In this document: in pieces, positions 1 through 7,580 of the stretch
Numbering within the stretch: the first letter of the stretch is position 1
How the letters are laid out: every line of letters begins with the position of its first letter
Assembly: GCA_910585575.1 (NCBI GenBank)
Contig: CAJUFS010000003.1
Span: 3,186-67,185 of the forward strand
From: an uncultured Adlercreutzia sp.
GTDB lineage: Bacteria; Actinomycetota; Coriobacteriia; Coriobacteriales; Eggerthellaceae
Reading direction: 5' to 3'
Length of the DNA: 64,000 bases
The notes under the pieces: generated by a model
Told to the model about the DNA's origin: nothing
Database searches by the model: none
Seen by the model: only the letters and a program-made list of their open reading frames with translations
Program-made: the position numbers and the translations under genes

Positions 1-154
1 GGGCCGCCGGCAGGGCAATGTCCAGCACGACCTTGTTCAGGCCCTGCATTTGGTCGTGGTCGAACTTGTGCAGCCGACCGCCCAGGTAGCCGAGGATCAT
101 AATGACGAAGATCGGCAAAATGTCTGAGAGGAGTATGTTACCGATGTCTCCCAT
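1..154 (-). CDS. AEC-family (auxin efflux carrier type) permease, N-terminal part
   Basis: Only the first 51 codons are in the window; the gene runs off the left edge. The translated start MGDIGNILLSDILPIFVIMI leads into a Gly-rich hydrophobic stretch and a KVVLDIALPAA segment, typical of the first two helices of AEC/YfdV-type carboxylate permeases. It begins 14 bp after the stop of the upstream oxalyl-CoA decarboxylase gene on the same strand, so the two are probably co-transcribed. In E. coli the oxc homologue is likewise followed by yfdV, an AEC protein, which suggests import of oxalate or a related acid. The family call rests on a short segment plus context. Confidence 0.7.
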   Translation of the reverse strand, partial: MGDIGNILLSDILPIFVIMILGYLGGRLHKFDHDQMQGLNKVVLDIALPAA

Positions 155-168
155 GGCTCTATCCTTTC

Positions 169-1950
169 TTAATCAACCAGCTTGCCGTCTTCGCGGTGCT
201 CGGCCAGGTCTTCTTGCTCGTTGCCTACGAGGGGACCGGTGACGGGCTGCGGGTTCAAGTAGGTGATGTGGCCCGACTCCTTGCCGGAGTGGATGGACAG
301 CTCGCAGCACACCATGGTGGGCTTGCCGCTGGCCACGCCGGCGGCCACGTACTTCTCAACCTCTTCGGGCGTCTTGGCGTAGTAGCCGGTGCCGCCGAAG
401 GCCTCCATCATCTTCTCGTAGTGGCCACAGGCCGACAGCGTCAGCGGCGAGGGGTCGCCGTCATCGCCCAGGTTCTTGAAGTCGCCGCGATAGATGCCGC
501 CGTTGTTGAGGATGACCACGGTGATAGGCAGCTGGTAACGGCAGATGGTTTCTACCTCCATGCCGTCGAAGCCGAAGGCCGAGTCGCCGTGGATGGAGAT
601 GACCGGCTTGCCGGTGGTCACCGCAGCGCCGATGGCGTAGGGCAGGCCCACGCCCATAACGCCCCACGTGCCGCAGTCCAGACGATGACGCGGCAGGTAC
701 ATGTCGATGATGTCGCGGCAGTCGTCCAGGGCGTTGGCGCCCTCGTTGGCAATGTAGACGTCGTGGTTGGCGTCGGTGACCTTCTTGATGGCGCCCAGGG
801 CGTTGTAATGGGTCATGGGCACGGTATCGGCGGTGGTGGCACCGGCGAAGCGAGCGTTGTTCTTCTCGCTATCGGCCACGATGGCGGCCATCCAGGCCGG
901 GTCGGCGTGATAGGGCTTCTTCGCCAGGTACTCGTTGAACAGGCCGATGGTGCTCTTGATGTCGCCGACTACCGGGGCGGCAATGTAGCGGGAGTTGTCG
1001 ATCTCGGTGGGGTCGATGTCAATCTGGATGAACTTCACATCGGGGTTCCAGTGCTTGCCCTTGCCGAAGTTGAGCATCCAGTTCAGGCGAGCGCCTACCA
1101 TGACCACGACGTCGGCCTCGCGCATGGTCATGCCGCGGGCGGAAGCGGCGTTCTGCGGATGGTTGTCGGGCAGCAGGCCCTTGGCCATGGACATGGCCAG
1201 GTACGGGGCGCCCGTGCTCTCCACGAACTGCTTGATGGCCTCGTCGCACTGGGCGTAGGCGGCACCCTTGCCCAGGTAGATCAGCGGCTTCTTGGCGGTG
1301 GCCAGAAGCTCCATGGCCTGGTCGATGACGTTCTGGGCCGGAATCTGCGCCGGGCAGGGATCGTTCACCTTGTAGAGCAGGCCTTCGGCCACGGTGGCGT
1401 CGATGGTCTGGCCCAGGGTGTCGCCGGGCAGGTCGATGTACACGCCGCCGGGGCGTCCCGTGCAGGCGGCACGGATAGCGCGGGCCACTACCAGCGGGAT
1501 ATCCTCCACCTTGTCAACGCGGTAGGCGGCCTTCGAGAAGGGCTTCGCGTAGTTCAGCTGGTCCATGCCCTCGTAGTCGCCCTCGCCCATATCGATGAGC
1601 TCACGCGAGGAGGAGCCGGACATCATGATGACTGGCCAGCCGTTCTCAGTGGCTTCCTTCAGGGGAATGAGGCCGTTCATAAAGCCCGGGGCGGACACGG
1701 TCAGATACAGGCCCGGCTTGCCGGTGATGAAACCCTCGGCCGCGGCGGCGTTGCCGGCGTCGGACTCATGGCGCAGGCCAATGTAGCGAATGCCCTTGGC
1801 CTGGGCGATGCGGGCCACGTCGGTGACGGGGATGCCGATGACGCCGTACATCTTGTCGAGATCGTTCTTGAGCAGCGATTCGACCAGCACGTGGAATCCG
1901 TCGGTCAGATTCTCGGTGGTGGCTGATGCTGTCTGGTCGGTTGCAGTCAT
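169..1950 (-). CDS. oxc: oxalyl-CoA decarboxylase
   Basis: A 593-residue thiamine-diphosphate enzyme that converts oxalyl-CoA to formyl-CoA and CO2 in the cytoplasm. Visible features are the N-terminal Pyr domain (VIGIPVTDVARIAQAKGIRY, then RHESDAGNAAAAEG with the TPP-activating Glu region), a central Rossmann domain (KKPLIYLGKGAAYAQC), and a C-terminal PP domain with the GDSAFGFDGMEVETICRYQL Mg/TPP motif ending in NNGG. The length fits the Oxc family (about 565-600). Upstream is a long gap with its own promoter space; downstream by 14 bp is an AEC permease gene. Formyl-CoA:oxalate CoA-transferase (Frc), the usual partner, is not in the window and may lie to the left. Other TPP decarboxylases are less likely, because the RGMTMREADVVVMVGARLNW region and the YfdV-like neighbour both fit Oxc. 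Confidence 0.93.
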   Translation of the reverse strand: MTATDQTASATTENLTDGFHVLVESLLKNDLDKMYGVIGIPVTDVARIAQAKGIRYIGLRHESDAGNAAAAEGFITGKPGLYLTVSAPGFMNGLIPLKEATENGWPVIMMSGSSSRELIDMGEGDYEGMDQLNYAKPFSKAAYRVDKVEDIPLVVARAIRAACTGRPGGVYIDLPGDTLGQTIDATVAEGLLYKVNDPCPAQIPAQNVIDQAMELLATAKKPLIYLGKGAAYAQCDEAIKQFVESTGAPYLAMSMAKGLLPDNHPQNAASARGMTMREADVVVMVGARLNWMLNFGKGKHWNPDVKFIQIDIDPTEIDNSRYIAAPVVGDIKSTIGLFNEYLAKKPYHADPAWMAAIVADSEKNNARFAGATTADTVPMTHYNALGAIKKVTDANHDVYIANEGANALDDCRDIIDMYLPRHRLDCGTWGVMGVGLPYAIGAAVTTGKPVISIHGDSAFGFDGMEVETICRYQLPITVVILNNGGIYRGDFKNLGDDGDPSPLTLSACGHYEKMMEAFGGTGYYAKTPEEVEKYVAAGVASGKPTMVCCELSIHSGKESGHITYLNPQPVTGPLVGNEQEDLAEHREDGKLVD

Positions 1951-2277
1951 AGGGTGCCTCCTGTTTTATTGAGAGCGTTCAGACTATCGGCAACGTTGTT
2001 CGCCTGTGCGCTGGTGCCCGGGGAAGCCCGTTGGCGCGCGTGCTACTGGACGGCGCGGGCTGCAAGAAGGCAGACAGGCAGAAGGGGAGCGCTGCTTCTG
2101 CTTTGAAATATAGACCCTGCCGCTGAGCAAACTCACCCCTTGGAGGTGATGTTGGCGGGGGGTTACCGAACTGCATTTGAAAGGCAACATGGTCAACGTA
2201 CCGCGGGCGTTTGCGGGGACTATAATCAAAAGAGTCATATACGAAAGCGCGCGATCGGGCAACGAAGGTGATCGAAG
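1951..2277. other. Divergent intergenic region between oxc and a CDF exporter
   Basis: 327 bp without a convincing gene. It must hold the leftward oxc promoter and the rightward exporter promoter. A TATAAT -10-like hexamer lies at 2221-2226 on the plus strand, about 50 bp before the exporter start, but without a clear -35 at 17 bp. A small inverted repeat (TCACC/GGTGA) sits near 2132-2148. No further structure was seen. Confidence 0.4.
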
Positions 2278-3381
2278 ATGAAGAACGAGCGAGAGCGCGA
2301 GATTATCAAGGCGAGCTTCGTGGGCATCGCGGGCAACATGCTGCTGGTGGTGTTCAAGCTCATTGTGGGATTCACGGCGAATTCCATCGCCATTATCCTG
2401 GATGCGGTGAACAACGCCACCGATGCCCTGTCCTCCATCGTCACCATTGTGGGCACGAAAATCGCCGGTATGCGGCCGAACCGCCGGCATCCCTTCGGCT
2501 ACGGCCGCATCGAGTACCTGACGTCGGTCATCATCGCCATCATTATTCTGGTGGCCGGCGCGCTGTCGCTGCGCGAGTCCATCGACAAGATTATTCATCC
2601 GGCCGTGACCAACTATACGGCCATCACCCTTACCGTCATCGTGGTGGCCATTATTGCGAAGATCTTCATCGGCGTGTACTTCAAGCGCGCCGGCACGAAG
2701 ACGAACTCCCAGGCGCTTATTGCCTCGGGTATCGACTCGAACTACGATGCGGTGCTTTCGGCGGGCACGCTGGTGGTGGCCATCGCCCAGCTGGCCTGGA
2801 ACGTGAACATCGACGGTATTGTGGGTCTGCTTATTTCCTTGGTGGTCATCAAGGCCGGCCTGGAGGTGCTGCGCGATGCCTTAGGTCCCATCATCGGACA
2901 GCGCGAAGACGATGAGCTGGGGCGCAAGATAGAGGACTACGTGAACTCCTTCGACGGCGTGCGCGGCACCTACGATTTGCTGTTGGACAACTTCGGGCCC
3001 AACGAGACCATCGGCAGCGTGCACATCGAGGTGCCCGACGACATGAGCGCCCGCCAAATTCACGAGCTGACGCGCAAGATCACTGTGGGGCTGTTCGAGA
3101 AGTTCAATATTCTGGCCACCGTGGGCATCTACGCCGAGAACACGACGGGGAAGTACGCCCCCATGCACGCCGAACTGGCGCGTATTGTGGAGGAGCACCC
3201 GAAGATCCTCCAAACTCACGGCTTCTACGTGGACGAGGAGCAGAAGACGGTCTACTTCGACCTGGTCATTGACTTCAAAGCCGACGACGAGGCCATTCGC
3301 GAGGCGGTGGTGAAGGCTATGGAGAAAGCGTACCCCGCCTATACCTACAACGTTATCGTCGACGCCGACTACGAAGGATAG
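2278..3381 (+). CDS. cation diffusion facilitator (CDF) family metal exporter
   Basis: A 367-residue inner-membrane secondary transporter, expected to exchange Zn2+, Mn2+, Fe2+ or a related divalent ion for protons. The N-terminal two thirds carry about six hydrophobic helices with the CDF signature DAVNNATDALSS in helix II and HPFGYGRIEYL in the following loop. The second metal-site helix reads SGIDSNYDAVLSAG. The C-terminal 130 residues form the soluble dimerisation domain (SVHIEVPDDMSARQIHELTR), extended beyond the usual length. The start ATG at 2278 follows a GAAGGTGATCGAAG ribosome-binding region. It stands alone, divergent from oxc and convergent with the next gene. The metal cannot be read from sequence. 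Confidence 0.9.
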   Translation: MKNEREREIIKASFVGIAGNMLLVVFKLIVGFTANSIAIILDAVNNATDALSSIVTIVGTKIAGMRPNRRHPFGYGRIEYLTSVIIAIIILVAGALSLRESIDKIIHPAVTNYTAITLTVIVVAIIAKIFIGVYFKRAGTKTNSQALIASGIDSNYDAVLSAGTLVVAIAQLAWNVNIDGIVGLLISLVVIKAGLEVLRDALGPIIGQREDDELGRKIEDYVNSFDGVRGTYDLLLDNFGPNETIGSVHIEVPDDMSARQIHELTRKITVGLFEKFNILATVGIYAENTTGKYAPMHAELARIVEEHPKILQTHGFYVDEEQKTVYFDLVIDFKADDEAIREAVVKAMEKAYPAYTYNVIVDADYEG

Positions 3382-3410
3382 CGCGGCGGGCCAAAGCGGG
3401 CTTCAAAAGA

Positions 3411-3444
3411 AGCGGGCCCCGACTCTGATGAGCCGGGGCCCGCT
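3411..3444. terminator. GC-rich hairpin between convergent genes
   Basis: Perfect 11-bp stem AGCGGGCCCCG / CGGGGCCCGCT with a 12-nt loop, lying between the plus-strand CDF gene and the minus-strand gene ending at 3496. The T-rich side (TTCTTTT) is on the minus strand; the plus strand lacks a T-run. It probably acts bidirectionally. Confidence 0.6.
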
Positions 3445-3495
3445 AAGCTGCTGCTAGCTGGAGCGCGTTGAGAAGCGTCGCTGCAGGGGAGGCTG

Positions 3496-4227
3496 TTACG
3501 CCTGGGGCTTGTCGCCGTCGTTCTCCTCGATGACGACGGAGGCCACGTCCACATCCTGGATATTGTCGTTGGGCAGGATGATGGCCGGATCGGCGGCATG
3601 CTCGGCGGCTACTTCGGCTTCGGCCGCAACGGCCTCTACCTGGGCCGGCGCCGGCTGCTGCGGGGTGACGGCTTCGGCGGCCACGGGCGTCGTGGGAACC
3701 ACGGGGGCGTCGGCGACGGCCGGCTGCTGCGGGACGGCGGGGGCTGCCGGGGGAACCGGAGCGCCGTAAGCACCGTAGGGTGCGGCCGGAGCGCCATAGG
3801 AGCCCGTGGCGTAGGCATTCTTGTCCTTGTTGGCGAACACGGCCACGATGATGCAGAGCACGAGTGAAATCCAGCTGCCGAACAGGCCGGCAACGGCGCC
3901 GACGATGTTCCACACCATGACGCCCTTCAGCTTCTCGGGCTTATCGGCGTTGCGCACGCCCACGATGCCGGCCACCAGAATGAAAATGGCCGCAATGCAG
4001 GCGAAGACGGCGAAAATGGTGAGCATGCCCATAAGGCCTGCAGCGGCGGCGGTGTCCATGTAGTAGCCGTCGTCGAGGGGGATGTAGTCGTAGCCCGAGC
4101 TGGCGACAATGGCGGCGCTGCTGCCCAGTGCGGCGCAGCCGCCCAGCGAGCCGAGAATACCGAGCACGCCGAGGACGATATTGGCGATGCTGAGGCCCTT
4201 GATGGCCTTGGCATGGTTGGTGTACAT
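3496..4227 (-). CDS. small multi-pass membrane protein with Ala/Pro-rich tail (DUF4190-like)
   Basis: 243 residues. The N-terminal half has three or four hydrophobic segments: roughly residues 10-45 (GLSIANIVLGVLGILGSLGG), 60-90 (GLMGMLTIFAVFACIAAIFI) and 105-130. The second half is a disordered Ala/Pro/Val-rich tail containing GSYGAPAAPYGAYGAPVPPA repeats and ending in acidic residues. The layout resembles DUF4190-type proteins that present low-complexity tails. The function is unknown. A strong ribosome-binding site (AAAGGAGAACCCC) supports the ATG at 4227. It is followed by the convergent hairpin at 3411-3444. Confidence 0.75.
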   Translation of the reverse strand: MYTNHAKAIKGLSIANIVLGVLGILGSLGGCAALGSSAAIVASSGYDYIPLDDGYYMDTAAAAGLMGMLTIFAVFACIAAIFILVAGIVGVRNADKPEKLKGVMVWNIVGAVAGLFGSWISLVLCIIVAVFANKDKNAYATGSYGAPAAPYGAYGAPVPPAAPAVPQQPAVADAPVVPTTPVAAEAVTPQQPAPAQVEAVAAEAEVAAEHAADPAIILPNDNIQDVDVASVVIEENDGDKPQA

Positions 4228-4347
4228 GGGGTTCTCCTTTGTACGAACGAATAGGACGGCCTTAGTATAGCGATGCTTCCCTTAGCGACAAGGTCAGGTT
4301 TTGAGGCGAATGGCATCTGTGAAGTTCCCGTAAGACAAGGTATCCCT

Positions 4348-5580
4348 TTAGGCGGTTGCCAGCCGACGAGTGTAGACGTGCACGACCATGACGGCGCTGA
4401 CGAGAGAGAAGACGGCGAACAATCCGTAGGTGGGGGCGTAGCTGCCCGTAAGCTGCATCAGGACGCCGGGGAGCATGTTGAACAAAAAGCCTCCGGCGGC
4501 ATAGGCCAGGTTGAAGTCGCGCACGGTGGCCAGGGTGCGCGCCGGGCTCGAGAGCTCCAGCGACCACACGGCCATGCCCGTGGTGGCCACCGAGATGCCG
4601 GTGCAGTAGGCCACGGCGGCGAAGAAGCCCTCGGTGGCTCCGCCGAACCCCACCGTGGTGCACAGGACGAGTCCCGCAGTCAGGACGATGAAAAAGAGCA
4701 CGGTGCCCGTGCGGGTGCCCCAACGGTCGAAGGTCCAGCCGCAGACGAGTTTGCCCACGGCCAGGAAGGCCCCGCCCAAAGAGGTGATGACGGCGGCCGC
4801 GAGGGGATTGACGCCCGACGAGGTAAGGAGCACCGAGAAATAGCCGAAGCCGGTAATGGCCACGCCGCCCATGAGCACCATGGCGAGCATCATGAGGTGC
4901 TTGTCGCGGCCGGCAAGATCCTCGGCGACGGGCTTGCGCTGGCGCTTCGCGGCCTTCGGGGAAGCGGGTGCGGCGGCCTCATAGGGAGCGAGCCCCACGT
5001 GTTTTGGGTCGGAGCGAAGAAAGAGCGCGAAGAGCAGGGCGAGGACGAGGGCCAGGGCGGCCTCGCACAGAAAGGCGGTGGAGAGGCTGGAGGCCTCGAT
5101 GATCTCGGCGGCGGCGGTGGGGATGACGAAGGAAGCCACGCCGCTGCCCATGCCGATGAAGCCGGCGGCCACGCCCAGAGACCCGTGGAACCACCGTCCC
5201 AGAATGATGGTGGTGGCCACCATGCCGCCCAGACCATAGCCGATGCCGGTGAAGACGCTGCCCAGGCACAGTCCGGGCAGCGTTTCCCACAGCCCGTAGA
5301 TGGTGAAGCCCGCGGCGGTGCACAAGGTGGCCAACAGCACGCCGTAGCGCGCGTCGATGCGGCGGTAGAAGGCGGTGACGAGCAACATGACCGCCAGCGA
5401 CACGAAGGCGCGCACGGTCATGACGAGCGAGCCACCTACGGCTCCCACGCCGGGCAGTTCCACCAGGTAGGTTTGGTAGACGTTGAAGGCCGTGGCCGGC
5501 AGTCCCTGGTTGGCGAAGAGCACCAGGAAGCAGCCGATCACAATGATGGCGCGGTAGTGCTTCTGCAGGGCGTGCGGCAT
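4348..5580 (-). CDS. MFS transporter, OFA/monocarboxylate-like
   Basis: A 410-residue, 12-helix major facilitator. The start is placed at MPHALQKHYRAIIVIG (ATG at 5580, preceded by AGAAAGGAACGCCC); the upstream in-frame extension is polar and unlike the family. Motif-A-like FYRRIDARYG follows helix 2, and helix 5 reads ILGRWFHGSLGVAAGFIGMG, as in OFA-type oxalate/formate and monocarboxylate carriers. A charged cytoplasmic loop separates the two six-helix halves (RSDPKHVGLAPYE... AAKRQRKPVAED). It is divergent from the formate dehydrogenase operon and near oxc, so oxalate, formate or another carboxylate is a reasonable but unproven substrate. Confidence 0.8.
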   Translation of the reverse strand: MPHALQKHYRAIIVIGCFLVLFANQGLPATAFNVYQTYLVELPGVGAVGGSLVMTVRAFVSLAVMLLVTAFYRRIDARYGVLLATLCTAAGFTIYGLWETLPGLCLGSVFTGIGYGLGGMVATTIILGRWFHGSLGVAAGFIGMGSGVASFVIPTAAAEIIEASSLSTAFLCEAALALVLALLFALFLRSDPKHVGLAPYEAAAPASPKAAKRQRKPVAEDLAGRDKHLMMLAMVLMGGVAITGFGYFSVLLTSSGVNPLAAAVITSLGGAFLAVGKLVCGWTFDRWGTRTGTVLFFIVLTAGLVLCTTVGFGGATEGFFAAVAYCTGISVATTGMAVWSLELSSPARTLATVRDFNLAYAAGGFLFNMLPGVLMQLTGSYAPTYGLFAVFSLVSAVMVVHVYTRRLATA

Positions 5581-5747
5581 GGGCGTTCCTTTCTCTGGCT
5601 GCCAGATTACGGCACCTCGCAGAAAGAATGAGCAGCTTCGTAATCTTGTTACGCGCTGGAAACACAACCGCTCCTATACTTACGCGCGTTTACCTTTGGC
5701 GGCTTTGTGCCGAAGCGATGAACAAAGCGAGGAAGAGAGAAGAGACT

Positions 5748-7580
5748 ATGACCAAACTGTCCCTAGGGGCGGCTTCGGGCGTCGATAGCCTGGCTACGAC
5801 GCTTGCGCGTTTCGAGCGCCGGGTGGCCGCCATGCCGCCGGGAACCTGCCCGGTGGTGGCGCAGACGGCCCTGTTGGAAACCGCGGCCGCGCAGACTTGC
5901 GGAAAATGCGTTCCCTGCCGCGATGGGCTTCCCCAGGCCGTTGCGCTGCTGCGGGCGGTGGCCGAGTGCCGCGCCACGGCCGAGGACTTCGAGCGCCTGC
6001 GCGCCTTGGCGGTGCTGGCCCGCGACGCCTCGGACTGCGCCATCGGCTTCGAGGCCGGTGAGGCCCTGCTGGAAAGCTTCGAGCGCTATGCCGACGAATA
6101 CGCTCAGCACCTTGAGCGCTATCGCTGCACCGCCGGCAGGGGGCAGACCGTGCCCTGCGAGACCGACTGCCCGGCCCATGTGAACGTGCCGGCCTACCTG
6201 GCCCTGGCCGGCGAGGGCGACTGCGCCGGCGCCGTGGCCATGGTGCGCAAGGACAATCCGTTCCCCACGGCCTGCGCCTACGTGTGCGAGCACCCGTGCG
6301 AGAGCCGCTGCCGCCGTCAGCTCATCGACGCGCCGCTCAACATTCGCGGCATTAAGCGCTACGCCGTGGAACAGTGCCCGGCCACCCAGGCCCCCCTGCC
6401 CGCGGCGGCCCCGGCCAGTGGTCGGCGCATTGCCGTGGTAGGGGGCGGCCCCTCGGGGCTCACCTGCGCCTACTTCGCCGCGCTCATGGGGCACGAGGTG
6501 TCTGTGTTCGAGCGGCGGCGCGCTTTGGGCGGCATGATGCGCTATGGCATTCCCGCCTACCGCCTGCCCCGCGAGCGCCTGGACGACGACATCGCGGCCA
6601 TCGTGCGCGCCGGTGCCATCGAGATGTCGCTGGAGCACGAGGTGGACGCTGCGGAAATGGAGCGGTTGGCGGCCGAGTACGATGCCGTGTACGTGGCCAT
6701 CGGCGCCCATGGCGGCAAATCGCTGCGGCTGGAGAACGAGGAGGCGGCCGGCGTCATGTCGGCGGTGGAGCTTTTGGGCGCCATCGGCGACGGGGCCTAT
6801 CCCGACTTCACGGGCAAGCAGGTAGTGGTTGTGGGCGGCGGCAACGTGGCCATGGACTGCGCCCGCACGGCGGTGCGCTGTGGCGGCGAGGTGACCGTGG
6901 TGTACCGGCGGCGTCTGGAGGACATGACGGCGCTGCCCGAAGAGGTGGAGGCCGCCATTGCCGAGGGCGTGGAAATGCTGCCCCTGCAGGCGCCGGCGGC
7001 CCTGGAAGTGGACGAGGCCGGCGCCGTGCGCGCCCTTGTCACCCGTCCCCAAATACCCGGGCCAGTGCGCGGGGGCCGTCCCGCGCCGGTGGACGCCGAC
7101 AAGCCCGCCCAGGTGATCGAGGCCGATGTCGTGCTCATCGCCGTGGGCCAGGACATTCTGGCGGACCCCTTCGCTGCCTTCGGCATGGCCGTGGAGCGCG
7201 GTCGTTTCCTGGCCGACGATTTTCTTGCGGCCGAGGGCTTCGACAACGTGTTCGTGGGCGGCGACTGTCAGACGGGGCCGGCCACGGTGATCAAGGCTAT
7301 CGCCGCAGGCAAGGTGGCGGCGCGCAACATCGATGACTATCTGGGCTATGGCCACACCTTGGACTGCCCGGCCGCGGTGCCGGCGGCGGCCATCGTCGAT
7401 CGCACCCCACGCGGGCGCGTGGCGGCTACCGAGCGCCCGGCCCGCCAGCGCAAACGTGATTTCGCCGCGGTGGAGGAACCCTTCACCCGCGAAGAGGCCG
7501 TGCAGGAGTGCGGGCGCTGTCTGCGCTGCGACGTGAACGGCTGCGGCAACGCGGAAGGAGGGCGAATCCAGTATGCCTAA
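5748..7580 (+). CDS. NuoF-C-terminal-domain/GltD-like FAD-NAD(P) oxidoreductase, FDH electron-transfer subunit
   Basis: 610 residues counted from ATG 5748, chosen because a purine-rich AGGAAGAGAGAAGAG lies just upstream. Residues of about 30-150 match the C-terminal [4Fe-4S] domain of NuoF (CGKCVPCRDGLPQ, then DCAIGFEAGEALLESF) without the FMN/NADH-binding part. The rest is a GltD-type module: a Cys-rich N-domain (CETDCPAHVNVPAYL, CAYVCEHPCESRCRR), an FAD Rossmann motif (AVVGGGPSGLTCAYF), an NAD(P) Rossmann motif (VVVVGGGNVAMDCARTA) and a FVGGDCQTGPATV terminus. It overlaps the FDH gene by 8 bp. It probably passes electrons between formate dehydrogenase and NAD(P) or ferredoxin. Confidence 0.85.
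   Translation: MTKLSLGAASGVDSLATTLARFERRVAAMPPGTCPVVAQTALLETAAAQTCGKCVPCRDGLPQAVALLRAVAECRATAEDFERLRALAVLARDASDCAIGFEAGEALLESFERYADEYAQHLERYRCTAGRGQTVPCETDCPAHVNVPAYLALAGEGDCAGAVAMVRKDNPFPTACAYVCEHPCESRCRRQLIDAPLNIRGIKRYAVEQCPATQAPLPAAAPASGRRIAVVGGGPSGLTCAYFAALMGHEVSVFERRRALGGMMRYGIPAYRLPRERLDDDIAAIVRAGAIEMSLEHEVDAAEMERLAAEYDAVYVAIGAHGGKSLRLENEEAAGVMSAVELLGAIGDGAYPDFTGKQVVVVGGGNVAMDCARTAVRCGGEVTVVYRRRLEDMTALPEEVEAAIAEGVEMLPLQAPAALEVDEAGAVRALVTRPQIPGPVRGGRPAPVDADKPAQVIEADVVLIAVGQDILADPFAAFGMAVERGRFLADDFLAAEGFDNVFVGGDCQTGPATVIKAIAAGKVAARNIDDYLGYGHTLDCPAAVPAAAIVDRTPRGRVAATERPARQRKRDFAAVEEPFTREEAVQECGRCLRCDVNGCGNAEGGRIQYA

Noticed and set aside
196..1926. Long open frame on the plus strand opposite oxc
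   Set aside because: A GC-rich antisense shadow of oxc; the translation is low-complexity Gly/His/Val-rich with no domain.
5628..5747. Upstream start for the NuoF/GltD fusion
   Set aside because: The extension is not family-like and lacks a ribosome-binding site; ATG 5748 has a purine-rich leader.
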